This document shows positions 17,360 to 26,574 of a DNA stretch of 31,699 bases, one piece after another. The stretch is from CAZAKO01 sp964546145. Its GTDB lineage: Bacteria; Fidelibacterota; UBA2242. A model generated the notes under the pieces. The model was given only the letters and a program-made list of their open reading frames with translations. It ran no database searches and was not told the origin of the DNA. The translations under genes and the position numbers were made by a program. The first letter of the stretch is position 1. Each line of letters opens with the position of its first letter. The DNA lies in NCBI GenBank assembly GCA_964546145.1, contig CAZJIU010000019.1, positions 1-31,699 of the forward strand, written 5' to 3'.

Positions 17360-18099
17360 GAAAAATTGCAGTTTTCACAGTCATATTGGGATTTATTCTA
17401 CCTATCTTTGCTCAGACTTCCAGCGGGGAAGAAATCCTGCGACGAATAGACCAGAACCAGGTGTATGATCAAGCCATTAGCACCTCTACCATGATTGTTC
17501 ATAGTCGTACCGGCGATCGCACGATTCAGTCCAAAGCCTGGTCATCCGGCAATAACAAAGCCTTTGTGGAATACCTGTCACCACCCCGTGAAAGGGGTAA
17601 GAAGATGCTCAAGCTGGAAGACAATCTCTGGGTTTACACACCAGAGCCCAGCGACCGGATCATTACTATTTCTGGTCATTTACTGAAACAATCGGTCATG
17701 GGTTCGGATATGTCCTATGAAGATTTAATGGAAAGCGATGAATTGCGGAGCAACTATGATGCAAAAGTGCTCGGCAAAGAAAAATATAATGAGCGCGACT
17801 GCTGGGTCTTGGAGTTAACGGCGAATAACAACGAGGTTGCCTACCATTCCCGCAAAATCTGGGTGGATGCCGAACGCTGGCTGCCCTTGAAAGAGGAACG
17901 ATTCGCTAAAAGCGGACGCCTGCTTAAAAAGACTGAAATACTGGAGGTTTTTCGTCAGGATGGGCGCTGGCTGCCCAAACGGATGATTTTCAAGGATATG
18001 CTTTCACGGGGTGGTGGAACCGAATATATAATCGATTCAATCGACTTTAACGTGAAGATCCCGGAATACCAATTTACCAAGGCGGCATTAAGAAAATAA
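17356..18099 (+). CDS. LolA-like periplasmic 'outer membrane lipoprotein-sorting' protein
   Basis: The 247-residue protein has a signal peptide (MRKIAVFTVILGFILPIFA, then Q) and then a fold matching the LolA-like family annotated as outer membrane lipoprotein-sorting protein (COG2834/PF17131 type). Typical features are KAFVEYLSPPRERGKKMLKL, LWVYTPEPSDRIITISGH, MGSDMSYEDLM and the paired WVDAERWLPLKEE / DGRWLPKRM segments. Proteins of this type are expected to carry a lipid or lipidated cargo in a hydrophobic half-barrel. This subfamily is also found with RND/MMPL exporters and DUF1302-like barrels, so cargo need not be lipoprotein. It is the last gene of the operon and overlaps the second permease by four bases. 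Confidence 0.88.
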   Translation: MRKIAVFTVILGFILPIFAQTSSGEEILRRIDQNQVYDQAISTSTMIVHSRTGDRTIQSKAWSSGNNKAFVEYLSPPRERGKKMLKLEDNLWVYTPEPSDRIITISGHLLKQSVMGSDMSYEDLMESDELRSNYDAKVLGKEKYNERDCWVLELTANNNEVAYHSRKIWVDAERWLPLKEERFAKSGRLLKKTEILEVFRQDGRWLPKRMIFKDMLSRGGGTEYIIDSIDFNVKIPEYQFTKAALRK

Positions 18100-18141
18100 A
18101 TACCAAACTCCAAGAATCAAATTCCAATGCCGTCATATAAT

Positions 18142-18243
18142 CTTCAGAAGGTTGGTGTGGATAATTGTGGTCTAAATAGGTACTATTACCAGACCTTCTG
18201 AAGGTTTCACTCTGCACAGTCAGGTTTTAGAACCTGGTGAAAC
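18142..18243. repeat. Nested hairpin element between convergent genes
   Basis: CTTCAGAAGGT (18142-18152) pairs over 11 bases with ACCTTCTGAAG (18193-18203), and the stem can extend inward past a bulge (TGGT with ACCA). Directly after it GTTTCAC (18204-18210) pairs with GTGAAAC (18237-18243) and encloses CAGGTT-TTAG-AACCTG (18221-18236). This is more structure than a simple terminator needs and looks like a REP- or MITE-like palindromic element. It may also end transcription from both sides. No second copy was seen in the window. Confidence 0.5.
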
Positions 18244-18287
18244 TAAATGGATGAATTTTAATAAATAGTATCTATTGATAGATAAAA

Positions 18288-20150
18288 TCAAAGCTGCTCG
18301 CTGCGGATGCGTTCGGCTAACAGAATCAGATTCCGCAGTTCGGCAGCATCTTTAGCTTTCATCCAGGAATCAATGAAATTTTTATTTTGCACAATCTGGG
18401 CAATCGCCATCAGAGCCTTCAGATGGAAAGTACGCTCATCAATTGAGCCAGCCAGTGCAAATACGATGTGTACTTTTTTTCCGTTAAAGCGAAATCCATC
18501 CCGTGAGCGAAATATTGCGATATCAAATTTACCTGAACCTTTTACGATGATGTGGGGAATTGCCAGTCCCTCATGGATAACTGTTGTCGAATCAGACTCC
18601 CGTTTTTGCAATAGCTGAAAAATATTTCCAGCTTCCTCAGATAACCGTTCGGCAAAAGTCTCAGAGATTATGTGAAAAAGTTCCTCGTGGCTGATGCTTT
18701 TAGGTACATCCTGGATTGCTGCATTCTTCATCAAGTGATCAAAACGGTCTTCAATAATCTGATCCCGTTTCATTAGGATTTCTTTCAACTCGTCGGTTAG
18801 ACCCGAGGAGCGGATTTCTCGTGATGTCACTCGTTCAACGATATGGATTAACGCTGAATCTTTAATAATCCTCGATTTTGAAAATAGCAGGTACCAGCAG
18901 AGGGAAAGGATAAAAAATCCCAGGGTAATTAGTAGCGGAATCCGCCCCATCTCGATAATTAGAGTGATATAGATCAGGCTGCCACCGATCTGCAGCCAGG
19001 GATAAAATGGAGCATAGTAGGTTGGCTTATAGGAAACAATCTTACTTTCACGCATTAGAATGACGGATAAATTTACCAGTGAGAAGAGAATCAACATCAT
19101 AGTAGAGGCTACTTTAACTAACGCCTCTAAATCGAGAAAAACCATGACAGTAATCATAAAAAGACTGGTAAAGCTCAAGGCAACAATCGGAGTTTTAAAA
19201 CGGACACTAATATACGAAAAAAAGGAGGGCAAGAGGTTGTCCTGTGCCATTGCCAGAGGATTACGGGAGGCGGTCATCAATCCAGCATTGCCGGTTGTGA
19301 TAAATGCTATCATTCCGGCAGCTGCCAGCATAATCATCCCAATATTCCCGGCAAATTTACTGGCGCCCAGTGAAATAGGCATTAGCGTCGTGCTGAATTC
19401 TACCTTGTCCAGTAGACCCGTAGTTACAAATACTGTTCCTATATATAGAACAACAACAACTACCAATGCCGAGAACATTCCTCTGACTATTGTCTTGTGG
19501 GGATCCCGAATTTCTTCGGCTATTGAGGCAACTTTAGTCAATCCACCAAAAGAGACAAATACCATCCCGGTTGACGTCAATATCGGCCACCAACCTCCGG
19601 GACGGAAGGGCACATAGCGCTGAACATCAATAAAATTCAGACCACCAAGAATATAACAAATAAGGATCGCCAGCAATCCCATGACAAGCACCACCTGGAG
19701 TTTAGCGCCCTCTTTGACACCAACGGTATTAATTACCATAAATATTATCGTGCAGCCGACGGCAATTGCTTTCGCCATTTCTGGTGTATAAGAGTGAAGT
19801 AGAGGTTCTAGAAAGATACCGATACCCAGCAGTGCAAAAGAGCTTTTCAGACTGAGGGAAAACCAGGAGGCAAATCCAGCAAAGGTGCCAAATAACGGAC
19901 CAAAACTGCGATATATGAAAAAATAGGTACCTCCTGACTTCGGCATAGCTGTTGCCAGCTCGGCTTTGGAAAACATGGCTGGAACAACAAGAATTGCTGC
20001 TATAAAATAACTTAAGATAATTGAAGGTCCTACTGTCCGATAGAGAAGAGCCGGTAGAATAAAAAGTCCCGAGCTAATCATAGCACCACTGGCAATACTA
20101 AAAATTGCTAGTGTTCCTAATTCCTTTTTTAGTTGGCTATTCTTTTTCAC
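18288..20150 (-). CDS. APC-family amino acid permease fused to PTS EIIA-type domain
   Basis: The 620-residue protein has about 12 membrane helices in residues 12-424, with the APC opening SIASGAMISSGLFILPALL and the PKSGGTYFFIYRSFG motif. A polar linker of about 50 residues follows, then a domain from about 478 to 620 resembling PTS EIIA of the fructose/nitrogen type. GLAIPH places the phosphorylatable histidine at H533, and a second conserved histidine lies in RTFHLKALMAIA. Fusion of this kind suggests amino-acid transport gated by phosphorylation or by a domain derived from PTS. No PTS EI or HPr gene is nearby. The start is a GTG just after an in-frame stop, with no clear ribosome site. It is convergent to the export operon and stands alone. 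Confidence 0.88.
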   Translation of the reverse strand: MKKNSQLKKELGTLAIFSIASGAMISSGLFILPALLYRTVGPSIILSYFIAAILVVPAMFSKAELATAMPKSGGTYFFIYRSFGPLFGTFAGFASWFSLSLKSSFALLGIGIFLEPLLHSYTPEMAKAIAVGCTIIFMVINTVGVKEGAKLQVVLVMGLLAILICYILGGLNFIDVQRYVPFRPGGWWPILTSTGMVFVSFGGLTKVASIAEEIRDPHKTIVRGMFSALVVVVVLYIGTVFVTTGLLDKVEFSTTLMPISLGASKFAGNIGMIMLAAAGMIAFITTGNAGLMTASRNPLAMAQDNLLPSFFSYISVRFKTPIVALSFTSLFMITVMVFLDLEALVKVASTMMLILFSLVNLSVILMRESKIVSYKPTYYAPFYPWLQIGGSLIYITLIIEMGRIPLLITLGFFILSLCWYLLFSKSRIIKDSALIHIVERVTSREIRSSGLTDELKEILMKRDQIIEDRFDHLMKNAAIQDVPKSISHEELFHIISETFAERLSEEAGNIFQLLQKRESDSTTVIHEGLAIPHIIVKGSGKFDIAIFRSRDGFRFNGKKVHIVFALAGSIDERTFHLKALMAIAQIVQNKNFIDSWMKAKDAAELRNLILLAERIRSEQL

Positions 20151-20459
20151 TGCTGATTACTAGTTAATATTGAGCAAGTCTTTAGTCCATCGAAAGTGAT
20201 CTTTTATAAATTTAAAGGAAACCGTCATTACCTTACAATGATAATTTTTTTAATGGTAGAGTTCAATGCTTTTATTAGTATCTATGGTAAGAATTGAAGA
20301 AAATTGATCAATTACCGCTCTTATTATCGATAGATATTTTGATAAATTGTACTGGAAAAGATAGCAAGTTTAATTGCCTTGATATTTTAACTCGACGTTC
20401 AAAATTCATTGGATTTCTGGATAACCTTTGTAAATTCACCCCGCCGTAAGGAAGCAGTT
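20151..20459. other. 309-bp intergenic region between divergent genes
   Basis: This AT-rich spacer must hold promoters for the minus-strand permease and for topA, but no convincing -35/-10 pair is visible. It contains a perfect 12-base palindrome AATTGATCAATT (20302-20313) and TATCGATA (20325-20332). TTGATA at 20339 with TAGCAA 17 bases on is a poor candidate for topA. AAGGAAG (20448-20454) is the topA ribosome site. No RNA gene or reading frame was recognised. Confidence 0.5.
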
Positions 20460-22676
20460 ATGGATAAAAATTTATTGATTGTTGAATCCCCTTCAAAAGC
20501 CAGAACGATAAAGAAATATCTGGGAAAAGAATTCGCCGTTCTGGCATCGGTGGGTCATATCAAGGATTTACCGGAAAAGGAACTGGGGATTGATATATAT
20601 CATGATTTTAGGCCACGCTATGTAACCATCAGGGGCAAGACCAGGATAATTCAGCAATTGAAAACCGCCGCCCAGGAAGTTGCGCAAGTATATCTGGCGC
20701 CTGATCCGGATCGCGAAGGGGAAGCGATTGCCTGGCATATTGCCAATGCGCTGGGTGTGCCGGATGATAAAATTCTGCGGGTTTTATTCAATGAAATTAC
20801 CTATGGCGGAATTCAATATGGGATTCGTCATCCGCGCAAAATTGATCACAGTCTGGTTAATGCTCAGCAGGCACGGCGGATCATGGATCGCCTGGTAGGT
20901 TATCAGGTAAGTCCCTTTTTATGGAAAACATTGTACAGTGGTCTAAGTGCCGGTCGGGTTCAATCGGTGGCGCTACGGATTATCTGTGAACGTGAAGAAA
21001 AAATTGAAAACTTCGTATCGCAGGAATACTGGGAAATTGAAGTGGATTTGGAAACTCCGCGCCAGGAATATTTTACCGCGCGGTGTGTTGCGATTAACGG
21101 CAAAGAACCCGATATACCTGATGAAAAATCGATTCGTGAGCATCTGGAAATCCTGAAAAAGGCTAACTATATCGTTGATTCAGTCAAAATCAAAAGCGTC
21201 TCAAAATTGCCTCAGCCACCCTTTACTACCAGTACCTTACAACAGGAAGCTACCCGGCGCTTCAAATTTCCCCCGGCTAAAACGATGAAAATCGCCCAGC
21301 AATTGTATGAGGGTGTAGATATGGCTGGTGACCGGATTGGGTTGATAACCTATATGCGCACGGATTCAGTGCGAATTGCCAATGAAGCAAACCGCGCTGT
21401 GCGTGGATTAATTGATAAACAGTATGGCGCTGAGTATTTACCCGAACATGCGCGTTATTTCAAGACTAAAAAGAAGAACGTTCAGGATGCCCACGAAGGC
21501 ATTCGTCCCACTCGCTTTGATTTAGATCCTGCTAAAATTGCCGATAGTCTGACACCAGACCAGAAGAAGTTGTATCAAATGATCTGGAATCGGTTTGTTG
21601 CCTGTCAGATGGCGGCAGCCCGGTACCGGCAAATAACAGTTGATGTTAAAGCGGCAAGCTATCTGTTTCGGGCTGTTAGTAATGAGTTATTGTTCGATGG
21701 CTATCTGCGGGCCCTGCGAGAAGAGCCTAAATCTGAGGCTGAACGTAAAATTCCTGAGGGTCTGGTAAAAGGCGAAGAGTTGAATCTCCAGGAAATTCGT
21801 CCTCTGCAAAAATTCACTGAACCACCGACCCGCTTTAATGAGGGTACCTTGATTAAAGAGCTGGATAGCCTGGGAATAGGTCGCCCGAGTACTTATGCCA
21901 CGATTGTAACAACGATTCTCGATCGAAATTATGTTGAACGTGCGAAGGGCAGCCTGATGCCGACTGAACTGGGAAGAACCGTTAATAAATTGTTAATCCA
22001 CGGTATGCCAAATATATTCAATGTGAAATTCACCGCTGAAATGGAAGAGCAACTGGACGACATTGAATCCAATAAGAAACCCTGGCTGGATGTTATCAGA
22101 GAATTCTACAAACCTTTTAAAAAATCACTCGACGATTTTAACTATCAGAGTAAACGGATTAAAGAAAAATTACAGCAAAAGACGGAGGAGGTCTGCGATT
22201 TGTGCGGGGCACCAATGCTGATCAAATGGAGTAAAAGAGGCAAATTCCTGGCTTGTTCCGCTTTTCCAAAGTGCCGCAATGCCCGACCGCTGGATAGTCC
22301 TCGTCAGCCGGATTCCAACGTCACTAAAAACTGTCCAAAATGCGGCAGTCCGATGTTGGTCAAAGAGGGTAAGTTTGGCAAATTTTGGGCTTGTTCAGCT
22401 TATCCCAAATGTAAAACTACCGAACCATTCACGCTGAATATTCACTGTCCTGAGCCAGACTGTCCGGGCGAAATTGTTGCCAGAAGGACCCGTAAGGGTA
22501 AGGTTTTTTACGGATGTAGTCGTTATCCTGATTGCAAGTTTGCCACCTGGAATGAGCCGTTAGCCCAAAATTGCTCGAATTGTGGTTATCCTTTATTAGA
22601 ACGTAAAAACGATCGCCGAAATGAGACGATAATTCGCTGCCCGAAATGTAAAACGGAATATAGCGAACAGGATTAA
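20460..22676 (+). CDS. topA: DNA topoisomerase I (type IA)
   Basis: The 738-residue enzyme relaxes negative supercoils by cutting one DNA strand. The N-terminal TOPRIM domain has E9 in IVESPSKA and the metal-binding DPDRE at 82-86. The active-site tyrosine is Y298 in GLITYMRTDS, and RVQSVA (166-171) is conserved. The C-terminus, from about residue 577, holds four four-cysteine zinc-ribbon modules beginning CDLCG, CPKCG, CPEPDC and CSNCG. The ATG at 20460 is chosen over an upstream in-frame ATG at 20409 because AAGGAAG lies 5 bases before it and the protein then starts MDKNLLIVES, as in the family. Glycyl-tRNA synthetase follows after 30 bases. Confidence 0.97.
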   Translation: MDKNLLIVESPSKARTIKKYLGKEFAVLASVGHIKDLPEKELGIDIYHDFRPRYVTIRGKTRIIQQLKTAAQEVAQVYLAPDPDREGEAIAWHIANALGVPDDKILRVLFNEITYGGIQYGIRHPRKIDHSLVNAQQARRIMDRLVGYQVSPFLWKTLYSGLSAGRVQSVALRIICEREEKIENFVSQEYWEIEVDLETPRQEYFTARCVAINGKEPDIPDEKSIREHLEILKKANYIVDSVKIKSVSKLPQPPFTTSTLQQEATRRFKFPPAKTMKIAQQLYEGVDMAGDRIGLITYMRTDSVRIANEANRAVRGLIDKQYGAEYLPEHARYFKTKKKNVQDAHEGIRPTRFDLDPAKIADSLTPDQKKLYQMIWNRFVACQMAAARYRQITVDVKAASYLFRAVSNELLFDGYLRALREEPKSEAERKIPEGLVKGEELNLQEIRPLQKFTEPPTRFNEGTLIKELDSLGIGRPSTYATIVTTILDRNYVERAKGSLMPTELGRTVNKLLIHGMPNIFNVKFTAEMEEQLDDIESNKKPWLDVIREFYKPFKKSLDDFNYQSKRIKEKLQQKTEEVCDLCGAPMLIKWSKRGKFLACSAFPKCRNARPLDSPRQPDSNVTKNCPKCGSPMLVKEGKFGKFWACSAYPKCKTTEPFTLNIHCPEPDCPGEIVARRTRKGKVFYGCSRYPDCKFATWNEPLAQNCSNCGYPLLERKNDRRNETIIRCPKCKTEYSEQD

Positions 22677-22706
22677 CTTAAGTCTGATATATTTTTTGAG
22701 GGAACG

Positions 22707-24188
22707 ATGGAAAAGCAGGTTAAAAATGAGCAGATGGAGAAGCTCACTTCGCTTTGCAAGCGGCGCGGATTTATTTTTCAATCCAGTGAAATCTATGGCG
22801 GCCTTTCGAGCACCTGGGATTATGGTCCGCTGGGTGTCGAATTAAAACGCAATGTCAAAAATCGCTGGTGGCAGGATATAGTCATCAGCCGCGAAGATGT
22901 AGTTGGTATGGATGCCGCAATTTTGATGCACCCGAAAGTCTGGGAGGCTTCCGGTCATGTTGCCAATTTCCATGACCCGCTGATCGACTGCCGCAATTGT
23001 AAAGCCCGTTTCCGGGCCGATAAAGGGGTGTTTTATTTTAAGTGTCGGCAGTGTGACTATAATTTTCAGATTGATAATGGCTTAATCAGTACGGCGCAGG
23101 ATTTTCGAAAATATTTCAACAATGATATGTCTGCCGCCGACGTGGAGCATTATAAAGGAAGTAATTGTCCCCATTGTGGTGGTCAGCAGACGGTGGATTT
23201 GGAGAAACTTCTCTGCCCGGAGTGCGGCAGTGGCAATTTATCCGAGGCGCGCCAGTTTAATTTGATGTTCAAAACTCATTTTGGTCCTTCGGAAGATTCA
23301 ACTAGTGAAGTCTACTTGCGTCCGGAAACCGCGCAGGGAATTTTTGTTAATTTCGATAATGTCATCAACACCTCACGAATGAAGATGCCTTTTGGGATTG
23401 GCCAAATCGGTAAAGCTTTCCGCAATGAAATCACCACTGGGAATTTTATCTTCCGCTCGCGCGAGTTCGAGCAAATGGAGCTGGAATATTTTGTGAAACG
23501 GGAAGAGAGTCAGAAGTGGTATGAGTACTGGGTCAACGAGCGTTTCAATTGGTATTTAAAATTAGGTATTCGGGCTGAAAACCTGCGGCTGCGACCGCAT
23601 GCACAGGAAGAGTTAGCACATTATGCTAAGGCTTGTACTGATATTGAGTATAAATTTCCCTTTGGCTGGTCGGAGCTGGAAGGAGTTGCCGATCGCCAGA
23701 CCTTCGATCTCGATCAGCACAATCAGGTTAGCGGTAAAAAGATGACCTATTTCGAAACCGAGACCAGTAGTCATATCGTGCCGGCAGTGGTGGAGAGTTC
23801 GGCTGGTGTGGATCGAACGATCCTGACCGTTTTGGCCGATGCCTATTGGGAAGATGCGGAACATGACCGGGTAGTATTGCGGCTGATTCCCCAATTAGCG
23901 CCGATTAAAGTCGCCGTTCTGCCGCTGGTTAATCGGGATGGAATGCCGGAAATCGCCAAGGCAATTTTCCATGATCTTAAGCGTTTTATGGCGGCATTTT
24001 ATGATCAGGGCGGTTCTATCGGCCGGCGTTATCGGCGCCAGGATGAAGCCGGGACTCCCTTTGGGATTACAATAGATTCACAGACCTTGGAAGATGGTAC
24101 CGTTACCCTGCGTGATCGGGATACGCTCGCCCAGATTCGGATTGCAAAGGATCGTATCGTCAAAGTATTGCAAGAGAAAATTGCCTAG
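22707..24188 (+). CDS. glyQS: Glycyl-tRNA synthetase, single-chain alpha2 type
   Basis: This 493-residue class II synthetase charges tRNA-Gly and is of the homodimeric type shared by archaea, eukaryotes and bacteria such as Thermus, not the alpha2beta2 type of E. coli. GFIFQSSEIYGG and WDYGPLGVELKRN open the catalytic domain. FRNEITTGNFIFRSREFEQM is motif 2 and GVDRTILTVLADAY is motif 3. An insertion with CRNCKAR, CRQC, CPHCGG and CPECGSG supplies eight cysteines for zinc. The C-terminal anticodon-binding domain includes DQGGSIGRRYRRQDEAGTPF. A GAGGGAA ribosome site precedes the ATG. It is likely co-transcribed with topA. Confidence 0.97.
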   Translation: MEKQVKNEQMEKLTSLCKRRGFIFQSSEIYGGLSSTWDYGPLGVELKRNVKNRWWQDIVISREDVVGMDAAILMHPKVWEASGHVANFHDPLIDCRNCKARFRADKGVFYFKCRQCDYNFQIDNGLISTAQDFRKYFNNDMSAADVEHYKGSNCPHCGGQQTVDLEKLLCPECGSGNLSEARQFNLMFKTHFGPSEDSTSEVYLRPETAQGIFVNFDNVINTSRMKMPFGIGQIGKAFRNEITTGNFIFRSREFEQMELEYFVKREESQKWYEYWVNERFNWYLKLGIRAENLRLRPHAQEELAHYAKACTDIEYKFPFGWSELEGVADRQTFDLDQHNQVSGKKMTYFETETSSHIVPAVVESSAGVDRTILTVLADAYWEDAEHDRVVLRLIPQLAPIKVAVLPLVNRDGMPEIAKAIFHDLKRFMAAFYDQGGSIGRRYRRQDEAGTPFGITIDSQTLEDGTVTLRDRDTLAQIRIAKDRIVKVLQEKIA

Positions 24189-24306
24189 CAGGACTTGAGT
24201 AATACGATTGATTTCTTTTCTATTCAATCAATAATACTTGGTAAGATAATTTATTGAATTAATTTATGAACAAATCGGGATTACGATTGAGTATGGAGAA
24301 AGAGAC

Positions 24307-26562
24307 ATGATCAAATTAGGTTCAATTGTGAAGATCATGTCTTTAATTTTCTCGATCCTTATTGCTATTCCTATACTGGCAAGTGAAATAGTGGTTGAGG
24401 GGACGGTGGTTGATTCGAGCAGTCAGCAGGCAATTACGAATGTCAATATTTTTGTCAAAGGGACAGGAATCGGTACCAGCAGCGATCAGAACGGCAGGTT
24501 TAAGCTGATCCTCTCTAATCTGCCTCCCGATGCCAAACTCATATTGAGCCATATTGCCTATTTGGAAAGGGTTATTCCACTTAGTTATTTTAAAAATAAT
24601 CGGATCATATCACTGCAAAAACGCAGTATTCCATTACAAGAGGTCGAGGTTCAAACCGAACGACGGACTTATCAGTATCCTCAAGAACTTACCAATAGTA
24701 TCTCGGTGATTAGTTCTGATGCATTCGACTCGAAGGGTTATCTTGATGTCGCCGATATCCTGATGGCGGATCAAAGTACGGTTATTGAGGAGACTGGCAA
24801 GGGATCCAAAACGGTTTCAATTCGGGGTGCTAATGAAGACGAGGTCTTAATTCTCTACGACGGAGTACGCCTGAATAGTAATTTTGATAATATATTCGAC
24901 ATTGCCCTAATTGATCCTGCCAGTTTGGAACAGATTGATATTGTCAAAGGGGGTAACCTTGCCAGTGCCGGTGCTCAAGGTTCTTCTGCCACAATCAACT
25001 TTATTCCTAAATTGAAACAGGATTATTTATTGAAATTCTATCAACGATTCGGTACCTATAATTCCGGCGATTGGGGCTTGAATCTGTTCAAGGATATTCA
25101 AGGATTAAATCTCTATGGCAGCTGGAAAGAGGCAGCAATGGAGCAGCGTTATGCAGCTGGTTCGGCGGCAAATTCCAGTGTAAACCATGAGACGACTCAC
25201 AAGTTGCTTAATCTGTCATATGTTTTTGGGCAAGATCAAGCCAACCGAGCCAGTCATACATTACGCTCTTATTTTTCAGAATCCGAAAGAGATTACACAA
25301 ATATCCGGGATTCTGAAGAGCTGGCCAAATCCCATCGGATTTATTACTTGAAATATCTTGGTGATTTTAAAGCTTACGGGAAACTTTGGCTGAATGCCTC
25401 CAACCAGAATCTGAGCGAAGTTTACACTTACCAGTCCAATGTTAGTTCATACGATAATGATATTAACGATGAGTCCTATCAGCTAAGTTGCGAATATGCG
25501 CTTGATATTGATCTGATCCAGCTATTTGCTGCTTTTAATAATGAGAATTCCTGGCTGGATTTTAAAGGTGGTTCCAACAACCTCCAGATTCTGCCAAATG
25601 ACCAGACTTACCGGTTTCGCAGATCGTGCAATAATTATACGGTTGCGGTTAGTTATCTGAATGATAAAAATTCTGGTAGTCTTTATGTTGATAACATTCA
25701 ATTCAGTCTCTTTTTCGAACAGACTGAAGATCGTTTTCCGGGCACTCTGGAGATCAATTATCTCGACGAGAATAATTGGATTCGCCGGAATAATAGTTCT
25801 TATATGTTTTCCAGCTCCCTGGTCTGGGGCGAACCCGAACTGCTCTTTAAGGCGCATATGAATTATGGTATCAATTATAGGATTCCAACCCTTTATCAAC
25901 AATTGACGGCGATGCTCTACCCATTAAATTCCAGTCTTGGTAACGGTCTGCTGGCTGAATATAAAGCGAATCAGGAACTGGGCATAACGGCTTTCGGCAA
26001 TCGAACTCACTCTTCTGCCACTGCCGTTCAAACCGAAGCGTCGTTGGTTATTTTTCGTAGTGCTTATGAAAATAAATTCAGGATGATCCAGTTCGGTGGG
26101 ACACCACTAACCGTATTAGACAATTATAACGATGCTCAGCTGATTGGACTGGAAAGCTATTTCGGCTTGAACTGGAGACGAATTATTAACGCTAATTTTT
26201 CGTACGTTAAATACCTTATCCCAGACAAAGCCGCTTTTCCTTTTAAACCGGATAGTAAACTGACTGCTTGCCTGTCGTTCGAAATAAAGAACTGGCATCT
26301 TGACCTGATTGGCTATCGGGAAGCTGAACGAAGCGGCTTGATTATTAATCACTTGACGGCCGATAATCTGATGCAGCTGCAGGAAATTGTTTTACCGGAA
26401 TATCACAATTTTGATCTACATCTTAAGAAATCTTTTAACTTATGGAAACTGGGCTGCTATTTGTCTGCCAGTGGACGAAATATTCTCAATAAATCTGAGG
26501 TACTAGACGGAATCGCTATCCGTGATCGGCGTTTTTACGTGTCTTTTGGGTTGCAGTTTTAA
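24307..26562 (+). CDS. TonB-dependent receptor with carboxypeptidase-like N-terminal domain
   Basis: The 751-residue outer-membrane receptor has a signal peptide (residues 1-26, ending ILAS) and a CarboxypepD_reg-like domain at about 29-105 (EGTVVDSSSQQAITNVNIFV). A plug domain follows at about 123-235, with VSIRGANEDEVLILYDGVRL and IVKGGNLASAGAQGSSATIN, then a 22-strand-type barrel ending RRFYVSFGLQF with terminal phenylalanine. This architecture is common in the FCB group. The substrate is not predictable. A purine-rich GGAGAAAGAG precedes the ATG. A lipoprotein gene starts 12 bases after its stop, resembling receptor plus surface-lipoprotein pairs, although the partner is not SusD-like in sequence or size. 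Confidence 0.9.
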   Translation: MIKLGSIVKIMSLIFSILIAIPILASEIVVEGTVVDSSSQQAITNVNIFVKGTGIGTSSDQNGRFKLILSNLPPDAKLILSHIAYLERVIPLSYFKNNRIISLQKRSIPLQEVEVQTERRTYQYPQELTNSISVISSDAFDSKGYLDVADILMADQSTVIEETGKGSKTVSIRGANEDEVLILYDGVRLNSNFDNIFDIALIDPASLEQIDIVKGGNLASAGAQGSSATINFIPKLKQDYLLKFYQRFGTYNSGDWGLNLFKDIQGLNLYGSWKEAAMEQRYAAGSAANSSVNHETTHKLLNLSYVFGQDQANRASHTLRSYFSESERDYTNIRDSEELAKSHRIYYLKYLGDFKAYGKLWLNASNQNLSEVYTYQSNVSSYDNDINDESYQLSCEYALDIDLIQLFAAFNNENSWLDFKGGSNNLQILPNDQTYRFRRSCNNYTVAVSYLNDKNSGSLYVDNIQFSLFFEQTEDRFPGTLEINYLDENNWIRRNNSSYMFSSSLVWGEPELLFKAHMNYGINYRIPTLYQQLTAMLYPLNSSLGNGLLAEYKANQELGITAFGNRTHSSATAVQTEASLVIFRSAYENKFRMIQFGGTPLTVLDNYNDAQLIGLESYFGLNWRRIINANFSYVKYLIPDKAAFPFKPDSKLTACLSFEIKNWHLDLIGYREAERSGLIINHLTADNLMQLQEIVLPEYHNFDLHLKKSFNLWKLGCYLSASGRNILNKSEVLDGIAIRDRRFYVSFGLQF

Positions 26563-26574
26563 TATTATTTTAAG

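Noticed and set aside
19060..19617. 185-codon open frame antisense to the APC permease
   Set aside because: It is the reverse complement of membrane-helix codons, with no recognisable domain; the permease on the minus strand is certain.
20409..20459. Upstream start for topA
   Set aside because: It would add 17 unrelated residues before MDKNLLIVES and ignore the AAGGAAG site that fits the ATG at 20460.
24207..24232. Terminator after glycyl-tRNA synthetase
   Set aside because: ATTGATT (24207-24213) and AATCAAT (24226-24232) make only a 7-bp AT-rich stem with a 12-base loop and no T-run.
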